From NCBI GenBank assembly GCA_027943245.1, contig JANDJZ010000127.1:49994-113993 (forward strand): a stretch of DNA of 64,000 bases. Direction: 5' to 3'. The translations under genes were made by a program, and so were the position numbers. This document shows, piece after piece, positions 32,762 through 43,200 of this stretch. This DNA is from Acanthamoeba sp. SK_2022b. Its lineage: Eukaryota > Discosea > Longamoebia > Acanthamoebidae. Every line of letters begins with the position of its first letter. The first letter of the stretch is position 1. A model generated the notes under the pieces. That model did not search any database. It worked only from the letters and a program-made list of their open reading frames with translations, and was not told the DNA's origin.

Positions 32762-35700
32762 ATGAGTAACTCTTCTGAGATAACTCAAAATGGAAGCTAT
32801 CTTGGAAGCTATACTTCTCGATTCGCCTCCCGGTTGCTCAAATCTTCAGAAATAGAGGATGAGGAGATCAAGCTCATCACAAAGCTTGGTAGTGGAACCT
32901 TTGGCACTGTGTGGAAGGGCGAATGTTTCAGTTCCACGTATGAGCCCCTCTTTGTTTGCCATGCAACCTCTCGTCACGTCAGCTTCCCCTTTCATCTTAT
33001 TCATTCCATCATTACCAGTGTTGCCATCAAGGTCCCCATTCCAGAGAAGGCGAGTGCACTCACACGCGAAGAAATCGAGTACTTGCGAAATGAGATCAAT
33101 ATCATGACGTACGTTGCATTTTGAGCCTTCCTTCTCTCCCCGTCTCATTTGCGCTCCTCCTGGTTGCGTGCTGGTCATCTCCTCATCAATTGTTGTTTCC
33201 GTCCACTTCAGAACCAATCTTCATCCAAACCTCATCCTCTGCCTTGGCGCTTGCACTCAGCCGAGCAAGTTCAAGATCGTCTTGGAGATTATGGATGGAG
33301 ACCTGGAGCGGCTCCTCATCAAATCGGCCGTGGGAAAGAAGATGACCGTGTGGCAGCGGATGTCTCTCGCGAAGGACGCCGCCCGCGGCATGCTCTGGCT
33401 ACACTCGATGAACCCGGCCATTATTCACAGGTACCGCCTTCGCGCTCGTGCTCGCAAGGGTGCCAACCTTCTCACTCTGTGTTGTCCGCCTCCTCTATTC
33501 GTCAACCTTCTCCCAGGGACCTCAAACTTGAGAACCTGATGGTACGCCTTGCTCCTCTCCTTCTCTCATCACATCATGACACTCGGCCGTGTTATTGTGT
33601 CTCAAGATAAAACTCGACAACGTTTGGTCTATCTCTTTCGTTGCTGATCGTGTGTGTCCGCCTTCATCAACAGTACAAGAAGATCGACAAATCGTACCAC
33701 GTGAAGATATCTGACTTCGGTCTGAGCATCCTCAAACCGCAGCGGATCTCCCGATTGCGAGGCGAAAGGGTGGGCACGCTCACTACAATGGCCCCAGAGA
33801 TTTTGAAAGGCTCCAATTACAACGAGAAAGCAGGTGCGTCGGTGGATGTCATGTCGGTGTCATTCTCACTCTGTCATCACCAGCACTCGACACGCACTAA
33901 CCGTGCATTTCTCTTCGGTCCAGACGTCTATTCCTTTTCAATGCTCCTGTGGCAGATCTACACGTGCGAACGATTATATTCTGATCTAGAGTACACTGCC
34001 ACTCTTCTCGAGACTTCTTTTCTTGTGTTTACCGAGCAGTGCTGACAATGGCTTCCCCTCCCTCCTCTTTGCTCTTAGCGATTTATCCAACGAAGCGCTG
34101 GAAACGGGGATTTGTAAGAACGAGATCAGACCCAAGGTACCCAGCGACTGCTTGCCATCGCTGAAGAAGCTCATGGAAGACTGCTGGCACGACAACCCGG
34201 AGAGAGTACGTGCATGCTTCTCATCCAAAATGTTACCGCACGCTACGCGCTTGTCGGGCTTATTGGCTCGATGACGGCTCACCCCTACGATTCTCTTCTC
34301 AACGCAGCGACCAGACTTTGAGGACATAAACGCCCGCTTGGACGCCATATTGGTGGAGCTGGCGATTACGGATCCGCATGGTCAGTGCTTCTGGAGCGAG
34401 CGCTTCCTCAAGGAGGTGCGGTGTCCCACCTCTCTCCCGGCGTTCTCCCTGCTCCTCACGGTGTACAATTCGTCCGGGTTCATGTGCGAATAACAGCACT
34501 TGGTGCCGTGGGAGGAGTTCTCGAAACGATTCTATCAGTACCTGGGCATCAGCCTGCCGGAGAAGAGTCGTCGGCGCTACAGCGAGATATTCGCACGCAC
34601 CAACTACCTATGTCTCAAGACAATCCTCACAAACGGTAGTCTGTGCCATCCCTAACTCATGGCCCGATACGATCCTATGTGTCGATGGATGGCCCGCGCT
34701 GACTTCATCTCTCTCTCTCTCTCTTCCCGTCTGGCCGCCCATGCAGCCGGAGAGGATGAGGACGCCTGCGTTCACATCGAAAAGTTTGGCGAGATATTGA
34801 ACCTGTTTGGTCCACTCAACAAGCGTAGGGCGTCCAGCCTTCGAAGCAACATCCTCGACAACATCCGCAAGGTCGTCAGTGAAAAGTGCGTAGCCCTCCT
34901 CTTCCAACCCCTTCCCTGACGGTCTCTCTTTGTTGTGGTCTTGATGACTGACTCGGATTGCTTCGTCGGGGGTTGGCTCTGCACACGCACCAGATGGTTT
35001 CATGGCACGGTGGAGAGGGCCGAGGCGCACCGACGGCTCGAGGGAAGGGAGGCGGGAACCTTTTTGGTGAGGGTGACGCCCAGGGAGCACGAGGCCTTTG
35101 TGCTCACCATCCTCAAGAAGAAGGGAGGCACTCCGCACAACCTCGCCATCCACAAGAAAGAGGACGGCCGATTCACCGTCGGCCACGACGAGAGCAAGGT
35201 ATACACAGCCCAGCCCCTCCCCAAGCACTGGTGATTGATGCAGTCTCGACTCACTGCCGGGCTCGTTGCAGACGTACCTGTCCCTGAACGCCGTACTGAG
35301 GGAGATCGAGAAGCTCTCGCAGCTGCAGCTCATTCCCTGCCCCGGCTGGCCGTTCTCCTCCTGCTTCGACGACGACGAAGGCTGGGAGGAGAAGGACACC
35401 AACGCCGAGCTCTGCTCGACCTACTCCCGCGTCGCCGATCTCATGTCGAGCATGCGGGTGGAGACGAAGACGGACAAGGAGAAGGAGAAGGAGAAGGAGA
35501 AAGATAAGGACGACGAGGCCAACCGAGGGGAGAACAAGCGCAATCGGGGCGAAGACGAGTCAACGACAACTACCACCACCACCTTGGCGCCTACTAAATT
35601 GACCGCGGCGAAGAGAGACGACGTCGCAGATCTCATACTGACGCCGCGTCGGCGGATCGCGGAGCGAGAGGAGGAGGACAGGCGGACGAGGGCCGAGTTG

Positions 35701-36771
35701 CGGGAAAGAGAGCGAGATCGGGAGCGGGAACGAGAGCGGGACCGGGAGGAGGAGCGCGATTTGGATGAGCGGCTTGAAGTCTTGCGCGCCAAGCTGCGAG
35801 AACGCGAGAAGGAGAGGGAGGACAGCAGCGCCCTCCAGAGCACCCTGGACAGCAACGGCAGCGGGTCCAACGAAAACGGGCGATACGGTGCCGGCCAGCC
35901 CAGCAACAGCAGGGACAGCGCGATCGAGGAGCCCCTCACGCGGAGTCCCGCGGGAAGGATTCGCGAGAGGGAGCGAGTCCGAGAACGGGAGAGGGAGGAG
36001 GACCGCGAGTCCAAGAAAACGGAGGACGACCGGAGTCGTCTGGTCCGTCGGGCCACGGACGACATCAGCTCCAAGAGCCCGATCTCCAACTTGACGCGCG
36101 AGCGCGAGCGGGAGAGGGAGCGCGAGGAGCAGCGGCTGCAGAGGGAGCGCGAGGACAGGGCCAAGGCCAGGGAGCGGGAGCGTGCCAAAGCCGACGAGGA
36201 GAGAAACAACGGCGACCCTCCCCAGGCAGCGACGACGCGACGCGAGAGGATCGGAGCGGCGCCGGTCAGCGGCGACGAGCCTTCCGAGCCGCGGAAGGAG
36301 GAGGAGCGCGCGGCCACGCGGGTGGTGGTGCGGGACGAGGAAAGGGACAAGGAGCTGCGACAGCTTGACGAGAAGATCGAACAGCTGCGGGCCAAGATTA
36401 GGGAGCGCGAGCGCGAGCGTGAGCGGGAGATCGAGGACGGCCCGCGGCGGGAGAACAAGGCCAAGGAGGAGGACGGCGACCTGCTCGCCGGGGGCGGCCT
36501 CGCCAGCAACAACAGCGGGGGCCGGGGCAGCGGGGGTGCCCTCGGCGGCAGCCTCATCCTGCCCTCGTCGCTCAGGGACAGGGACGGCGGCCTCGGCGGC
36601 AGCTGCATCCAGGACGACGTGAGCCAGTCGCCCGACCTGCAGGACCGGCGAAAACAGCGCGAGGAGGAGCGACGCAAGCAAAGGGAGAAGTGGCAGAAGG
36701 AAGAGGAAGAGAGGAAGAAACGACGAGAGCAGATCAAGAGGCAGCTCTCGGAAAGGCCGGGGAGGGAGTGA
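32762..36771 (+). CDS. SHK-type protein kinase with SH2 domain and long Arg/Glu-rich tail
   Basis: Soluble tyrosine-kinase-like/dual-specificity kinase with a C-terminal SH2 domain, as in Dictyostelium Shk proteins. The start at 32762 leads into ITKLGSGTFGTVWKGE (P-loop), VAIKVPIPE (VAIK Lys), MDGDLERLLIKS, IIHR joined across an intron (33432 to about 33518) to DLKLENLM (HRD), ISDFGLSIL (DFG) and TTMAPEILKGS (APE). DVYSFSMLLWQIY and MEDCWHDNPERRPDFEDI close the kinase domain; all catalytic residues are present. A helical linker follows (ISLPEKSRRRYSEIFARTNY). The SH2 domain begins WFHGTVERAEAHRRL and has AGTFLVRVTP, including the phosphotyrosine-binding Arg. From about 35450 to the stop at 36771, some 430 residues of RERERER/KEKEKE-type sequence follow, likely a single alpha-helix or coiled coil; the closing exon has no stop. 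It probably acts in phosphotyrosine signalling. Confidence 0.9.
35466..36200 (+). repeat. Purine-rich coding repeats of the kinase tail
   Basis: GAGAAGGAGAAG and GAGCGGGAGCGC-type hexamer patterns encode alternating Lys/Glu and Arg/Glu. The reading frame stays open across the whole tract and beyond into a different Gly/Ser-rich block and a final RKQREEERRKQ block, which argues for real coding. The long antisense frame (Ser/Leu/Arg) is its shadow. Confidence 0.75.
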
Positions 36772-37176
36772 ACAATGAAGATAGATAGATGATCGAAGAA
36801 CGACGATGACAAAGTGCGGGCACTCTTGGAATCGGCAGCTGTGCGGCAGGGGCAGGCAGGCAGGCAGGCAGGCAAGTGGTGTCGATCTTCTCCTGGAGCC
36901 CAACATGACGCCGGACGTGCAAGGAGAGATGACACACGAGTACTAAGAGTGAGCGAGAGTAAGTAATTTTGGATGTTACTTTTCCTACATATTATTTATT
37001 TGGCAGCCAGCGACGTACCCGACATAAACACTACACCACACTACGGCGTAGCAATCCCTCGTCCACGGCATCAGCTGTTGTCTGATTGTTGTGAAAGCTC
37101 AAGAGCAGCTGCCCGGCAGTTTGTGGCCTCTGCCCAGAAAACCAGAAATAAAATAAGATAAAATATAAAACAAAAA
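36772..37176. other. Gap between kinase and helical-protein genes
   Basis: Both flanking genes run rightwards. The gap holds the kinase 3' flank, a GGCA tetranucleotide repeat at about 36847-36874, and an AT-rich stretch (AATAAAATAAGATAAAATATAA) just upstream of the next ATG. No gene was seen. Confidence 0.5.
36847..36874 (+). repeat. (GGCA)n tetranucleotide repeat
   Basis: About six tandem GGCA units in the 3' flank of the kinase gene. Simple-sequence repeat with no coding role. Confidence 0.9.
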
Positions 37177-38114
37177 ATGGAGGCAGAGAGTAACAGGAAG
37201 GTGGTGGCGGGCTTCTTTGGGCGGCTGCAACGGCAGGTGGAGGCGTGGGATGTGGCGAGCGTACAGGGCGGCACCCACTTCGTAAAGATGAACAACCTCC
37301 TCCCTACACTGCAGCTCCTGCGACCATCGAGTGCCGGTGGGGAGCCCCCCCTGCTCTCAGCCGAGATAGAGACAACCTTTCCCGATCTACGTGACAAACT
37401 GGTCGACCGGCATCGTGCCCTCCTTGAAGAGCACCTCAAAGGCATCCATCTATCCATGTACTTGCCACTACTTTCTTTTTCTATTTTATTTGGTATTAAA
37501 AGGCTGGCACAGGCGAGGGCTGGGTGCGGTGGTGCGAAACATGCGGCGAGTGAGCGACGAGGCATGGGCCCACTACCGCCAGCATGTTGCCACGTCTTCA
37601 GCCGAGCGTGATGCAGCCTTCACGCGCGGAGGTGAGCAGTCCTCGCTTTTCCTCTGTTCAATGAATCATCTGCGCCTCACCCCACGCAAACCCACATCTA
37701 GGAATGGCACTGGCTCCGTCTTTAGTAGAGATCGTCGAATACATTGACACCATCGCCAAGATGCACGAGAAAGAGTATCGTGCCTCCGCTGTCTGGTCGC
37801 TCTTTTCGCTCAGCCCTTGGCTCTGCTCATTCGGTCGTTTGTTGCGCGCAGGTACCTGCAGCGGAAGCGCCTGGTCGAGAACATCAGCTATGAGCGCGCT
37901 GCAGAGACCGAGAGTCTGCTGCAGGTCTGGCTCACCGAGCCGCACATTGACAAGGCTCAAAGTACAAACCCCTCCGTTCCTCCTTATCGTTGGGCGAGCT
38001 ACCCGGATCTGACTCTTTTCGTCTCATTCTTTCGTCTTGCTTGTAAACCAAGTGTCAGAGATGGTGGGGGTGGTCGAAAACAGCGCCATCTTGGCCTCCT
38101 CATTAAAGACCTAG
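37177..38114 (+). CDS. Unrecognised helical protein, about 230 residues
   Basis: A spliced gene with five exons can be traced. Exon 1 starts MEAESNRKVVAGFFGRLQRQ at 37177 and includes TFPDLRDKLVDRHRALLEEH. Exon 2 has VRNMRRVSDEAWAHYRQHVA. Exon 3 has MALAPSLVEIVEYIDTIAKM. Exon 4 has RYLQRKRLVENISYERAAET and WLTEPHIDKAQ. A last short exon gives MSEMVGVVENSAILASSLKT with a TAG at 38112-38114. Introns have GT..AG ends. The protein is charged and mostly helical, possibly coiled coil, with no signal peptide or membrane segment. I do not recognise the family. Exon boundaries after exon 1 are inferred from frame continuity. Confidence 0.6.
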
Positions 38115-38261
38115 TTCTAGTCCACCTGATGGCGGCCTTTCACGCTGGCGAAGTGAGCAGGCCCCGCTCGGCTCACGTCCCGCAATGGCTTGGCCAACCC
38201 AGCCGAAGCAGCGAGAGTTGGCGGAGCCTTTTTCTTTTTGGTCGTCTCTTATATTACGGAG

Positions 38262-40100
38262 ATGAAGCGAGCAACAGCAAGCTGGCGGTCGGGTGGTGTG
38301 GGCACCTGCTTGTCGTATGTGGCAGTGCCCAGACCAACGACCCGCGCCTTTACCACCTCGGCATGTAAGGTACCTTTGCCATTAACTCGAACAATAAAAT
38401 ATAATCTACAAGCAAATTCAAGGATTGCACCTCGTGCTTGTGTTGCCAAAGGTGAAGGTGTACGTGACCTCGACGACCGACCCGCTGTTCAACATTGCCA
38501 CAGAGGAGTGGATTTTCCGGGAGGGCGACCCCACAAAGCAAACGCTCTACCTATGGCGCAACTCTCCCACCGTACACCCCCCTCCCTCCGGGCCTCCAAG
38601 CTTCGAGCTGTAGGCGATGCTCAACCACCGGACGTGTACGCGTGCCCTGTAGGTGGTGATCGGCCGGCACCAGAACCCGTTCAAGGAGTGCCACCTCGCG
38701 GTGATGGAGCGCGAAAACGTCGTGCTCGCACGTCGCTACTCTGGCGGCGGAGCAGTGTACCAAGTACCGCCTCTTCTCCTTCTTTTTGGTCTCTCTTCTC
38801 TCTCACTCACACGATGCCCCGTTCTCAAACTCGCCCTCTTCAATACCCCGATCAGGATCTGGGCAACACCAACTTCACCTTCCTGTCGAACGTGGGTGCG
38901 TTCGACAAAGTGAGGTGCGCCGCAAACAGCCTGCGCCGCCTTCACACACGACCCAGCCTCAGACTTGTGCTCTCCGTGTTGCTTTGCGATGTGTTTATGT
39001 GGCTTGTCGGGGACAGGAACTCGGGAATCCTCATCAACGCGCTCAAGAATCGATTTGGCATCACGGCCACAGCCTCGGGCCGTAACGACATCCTCGTGGA
39101 TGGCAAGAAGATCTCAGGTGCCGCATACAAGATATCGAACGGAGTGCGTTGCGTCTCTTTCCTCAGTCCTGTGTTGCGTGCAGTGCTGCTGCTGACTTTC
39201 GCTACAGAGGGCGCTGCACCACGGGACGATGTTGATCAACGTCGACTTCAACTCCCTGGGCAAAATTTTGAACCCCGACAAAGCCAAGCTCAAGGTGACC
39301 TCTCGCCCTGGTGGCCTGTCGAGGTCAGGTGACTCACGTGCCGCCCTCGCCCTCACCGCGCACAGAGCAAGGGCGTCGACAGTGTGCAGGCGCGCGTGCA
39401 GAACCTGAAGGAGCTCAACCCGGACATCGACCACGAGTCCATGTGTGATGCGCTCGTGCAAGAGTTCTACAAGACATACGAGGATAGGTGTGAGGTAGGC
39501 CTCCCTTCCTCTCTCTCTCTTCTAACCGACTGCTCATGGCACGCTCTCTTCTTTGTGTCGTTGCTTTGCAGATCGAATACCTCCAGCATGAGATGCTGGC
39601 CTCCATCCCTTCGTTGGCTACAGCCTACGCCACTCTTCAGGACTGGAAATGGCGCTTCGGTGCGAGCGCCAACCTCCATCTCTTCTTTTGGCGTTCGTTG
39701 TCTCATCGACACCCATTCAGGCGAAACACCCGCGTTTGAGCATAGCCTCGAGAAGCGATTCACATGGGGCAATATTGTACGTGCTGCTCGCTGCTTCTCG
39801 TGTGCCGCGAAGCACAGCTTTGGTGGCTCGGCCCTCACGCGTGTGAATGCTGCCTCTTATACCCAACACCAGGATCTGCTCATCAACTCTAAGAACGGGA
39901 GGATAGCTGAGGTCAAGATCTTCAGCGACTCTCTCCAGCCGCAGATGATTGACGAGCTCACCCTAGCCTTCCATGGCCGTACGTACGACAAGCACGGTGT
40001 GGCCGAGGCCATCGAGGAGACCCAGACGAAGCTTAAGGATGTAGACAACATAGAAGCCAATCTCCAGGAGCTCAAAGAGTGGCTTCTCCAGGCCATGTAG
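38262..40100 (+). CDS. LPLA: Lipoate-protein ligase / lipoyltransferase, probably mitochondrial
   Basis: Attaches lipoate to the lipoyl domains of 2-oxoacid dehydrogenases and the glycine-cleavage H protein. The start at 38262 gives a basic, Ser/Thr-rich leader ([26 protein letters not shown]) typical of mitochondrial targeting. After an intron the catalytic domain begins [20 protein letters not shown]. Key motifs are [34 protein letters not shown] (the RRxSGGGxVxHD-like loop), [31 protein letters not shown] (with the adenylate-binding Lys) and [18 protein letters not shown]. The C-terminal accessory domain is present ([22 protein letters not shown]), so the protein is long enough to activate lipoate itself. 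It ends [12 protein letters not shown] at 40100. About nine exons. Confidence 0.9.
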
Positions 40101-40211
40101 GGCCAGAGAAAGAAAAGCGGAGTAAAGGTAGAGCATTGGAGAGGTTCCAGCCCAGACCCGTTTGTTTGGTGTAGACGCAGACAACGTGCCTACACCCGAG
40201 GTGGGGCGTAT

Positions 40212-43200
40212 TCACTCAGCAAAGCGCTCGGTGATGAGCGCGATGAGGGCGCGCTTGGTCCTGTTCTTGCTCCCGACGTGGATGCCCTCCTGCATGCAGA
40301 AGGCCCGCAGCGTCTGCATGTTGTGGCTCTCCAGCGCGTCCATCCTCAGCTGAATTGGACCAACTTCCTCTTCTTCCACCTCCTCGTCCTCTTCGGAGCT
40401 GATGCTTTCCGCCTCTCCGTCGTTCTCGTCTTTCATCTTCTCTTTCTCCTTCTTTTCCTCCTTTGCCTGCTCCGCCTCTTCTTCCTCTTTGTCCTTGCCG
40501 TGCGTATTGCGGAACGCGAGAATGGCATCGATTACGGATTGCTTGGTTCGGCCAAAGTTCCTCACCCCGTGCTGCTGGCAGAAGCGCTTCAGCTTGGCCA
40601 TCGTCCACTTTTGCAAGCTAAGCCTCCCTTCTTCTTCCTCCTCCTCTTCATCACTCTCCTCTTCCTTTTCGTTCTTCATCTCGTCTTCACCTTCTTTCGC
40701 AGCAGTTGTCTTCTTCTTGTCCTGGGGGCTCTTCTCATGCTTCTCGACGTCCATGGCATCCGCGTTTCCGTTATCATCTTCCTCATCGTCCAATGAGAAC
40801 GTTGCGCTGGCCGGAGACGAGGAGGAAGAGGAAGCGGAGGTCGATGTTGAAGACGTGATCCCTGCGGCGGAGTTGCTGTTGGCGGCCGACTGCTTGGCCT
40901 GGGCGATGACCGCACTGTTGCGTTCGTAGATCTCGTGCTCGATGGTGTTCTTCATAATCAGCCGGATAAGCGTCAGCTGCTTGTTCTGGCCCTGCAACGT
41001 GGCGTTGGTCATTTCACCCCACCTACGCCAAGCAATACACATGAGCAAGGCAGGGCAGCGGCCAGGCGCATACCTGACGGTGGGCGCGACCGATGGCCTG
41101 CGACTCAATCGCGGCGATCTCCTCGGGCTTGCCATCCACGGGATCGAGCAGGATGATGTGCGTGGCTTCCGTCTGCCACATGTCACATGGTTCACGAGAG
41201 ACATGTCACACAACGCACATGAGGGACAAAGACCACAGAGGAATGGACGAGCCGGTGCAGCCATACGAGGTTGGTGCCCGAGGCGGCCTTCTCTAGGGAG
41301 AGCATGATCACACGTGAGGACTTGGGGTCTTCGTCCTCGCTTTCCTTGAACGTCCCGATAGCCTTGTTGCGCTGCGTATATGTATGTGAGGCCATGCGAG
41401 GTTTCGCCTGAGCGGGAGCAAGTGCGGATCCCGAGACGTACCTGCCACACATTGCCTCGAACGTAGACGTTGTTGATCTGGTTCTCCTTCAGCGTATCTC
41501 CGACCTGTGTGATGTGACGAGTGACAAAGTCAGGCAATCCTTCATGCGCGGGGGAGAGAACAAGCCATAGTCGATTTAAAGACGGGACCTTATGGAGCAT
41601 GCCGTCCCACTGGGAGAAGATGATGACGCGGTTGTCCTTCTTCTTCAGCAGCTCGCCCAGCAGTTTGATCAGCTGGGCCATCTTGGTGCCGTACTTCTGA
41701 ATCAGCTCGCTCACCTCGTGCTTCTCCTCGATCGCTTCCTTTTGCTCCTGTGGAGGAAACGTGTCAGTGCGCATGCACGCGGCACGACGTTGTCAAACAA
41801 CTTAACGAATGTCGTACATCTTCCAGGACTTGGGTGAGCTGGCCGCGAGTGAGGGGATTCCTGCACGTGGGGCAGCGTGAAGCCACCCCCAACGCGCTCT
41901 CGATGCACGCTCGACAGTACATATGTCCGCAACTGTGTGCCAACAAATAGACGGACAGAGCGTTAGAAGAGACTCCCACGAGGGCGGCGAGGCGCGAGCG
42001 CGTGAAATGAAGGCACGCACGGGGTGATGGTGAGCTGCGAGATGGTCTCGAAGCAGATCACACACGGCTCCTCGGCGGAGCGCGACACCTAGTTGGCCGA
42101 TCACGTTAACACGTTAACACGCAAACACGTGAGCACAAAGCACATGAAGTAATGACAGGTATCTGTCAATCGCATTTGGCTCTGCAAGGCGCGAGCTTGC
42201 ACCTGAGGGATGATGGACTCGAAGTAGGCAAGAGTGGCGCGGTAGTTGGCGATGTCCTTTTTGTAGCTGGCGATGGAGCTCGCAAGGGAGCCCAACCTGT
42301 AATTCAGGCTCTGCTTGGCGTGAGCCACGGTGACCTCCATCAGCTCCTGTCGAGTCTGCCGCTCCTCGGCTTCGAGCTTGCGGAGTTGCTTGATCGCACT
42401 TTGCTCCTCGTCCTGCTTGTGCGCAATCATCTCCTTGCGAATGTCGTCCAGCGTCTTCTTTTCGATGCCCAACACCCGACGATCGATCTCCGAGATTTGC
42501 ATGTGGCTGCCCATCGCAAAAAGGCTTGCGTTAGCTGTATGCAGAAAAAGGGAGAGGAGAGGCCCTACCAACACAGCTGACGCATGCGAAGTGTATCATG
42601 GAATCGCTTGGCGTCTTCGTACAAGCCCTGTGGGTGCCGATGGGGGTGAGGCAGTGAAGTGTGGGGAGGGGCTGAGAACGTGGCTCAGTCAGGGGGCCGC
42701 AGCGAGTCTGCAACGTACCAGCTCGACGTCGGATGGCTCGAGGAAGATCAGCTGCTCGACCAGATCCGGGATGTTGTACTCGTCGCCGATGCTCGCCTTG
42801 GTATTGCGCCAGAAGATGTTCTCTCTGTGCGTCGCACGCACGCGGACCGGCGTTAGCGCTCTTAACCCAGAGAAATGTGGTTTGCGCCGGGGAACAGCTC
42901 CTACCTTATCACCTCGAAGAACCGGTTCTCCAACTCCATCGTTGCGTTTGTTAGTGACGTGGGGATGGAACTTTGCAAGAAGCGAAGAGCGCCGGACTAC
43001 GGTGATATGATGCACGGAGGTACGTGCCATCAGTGCCAACAACGAAGAGAGAGAGAGAGAGAAAGAGAAAGAGAAGAGGGATTCGACAAGGGCATGTACC
43101 AGTGACTGAGTCCCATGAGGAAGCGGCGTGCCGGAAACATACCAGCGATACGATGATTGGAGGTTGTTGATAGCTCCCTAACACGCACCCGACCACACGA

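Noticed and set aside
35421..36935. 504-codon minus-strand Ser/Arg/Leu frame
   Set aside because: It is the antisense of the Arg/Glu-rich kinase tail; the plus frame connects to the SH2 domain and ends in a normal stop.
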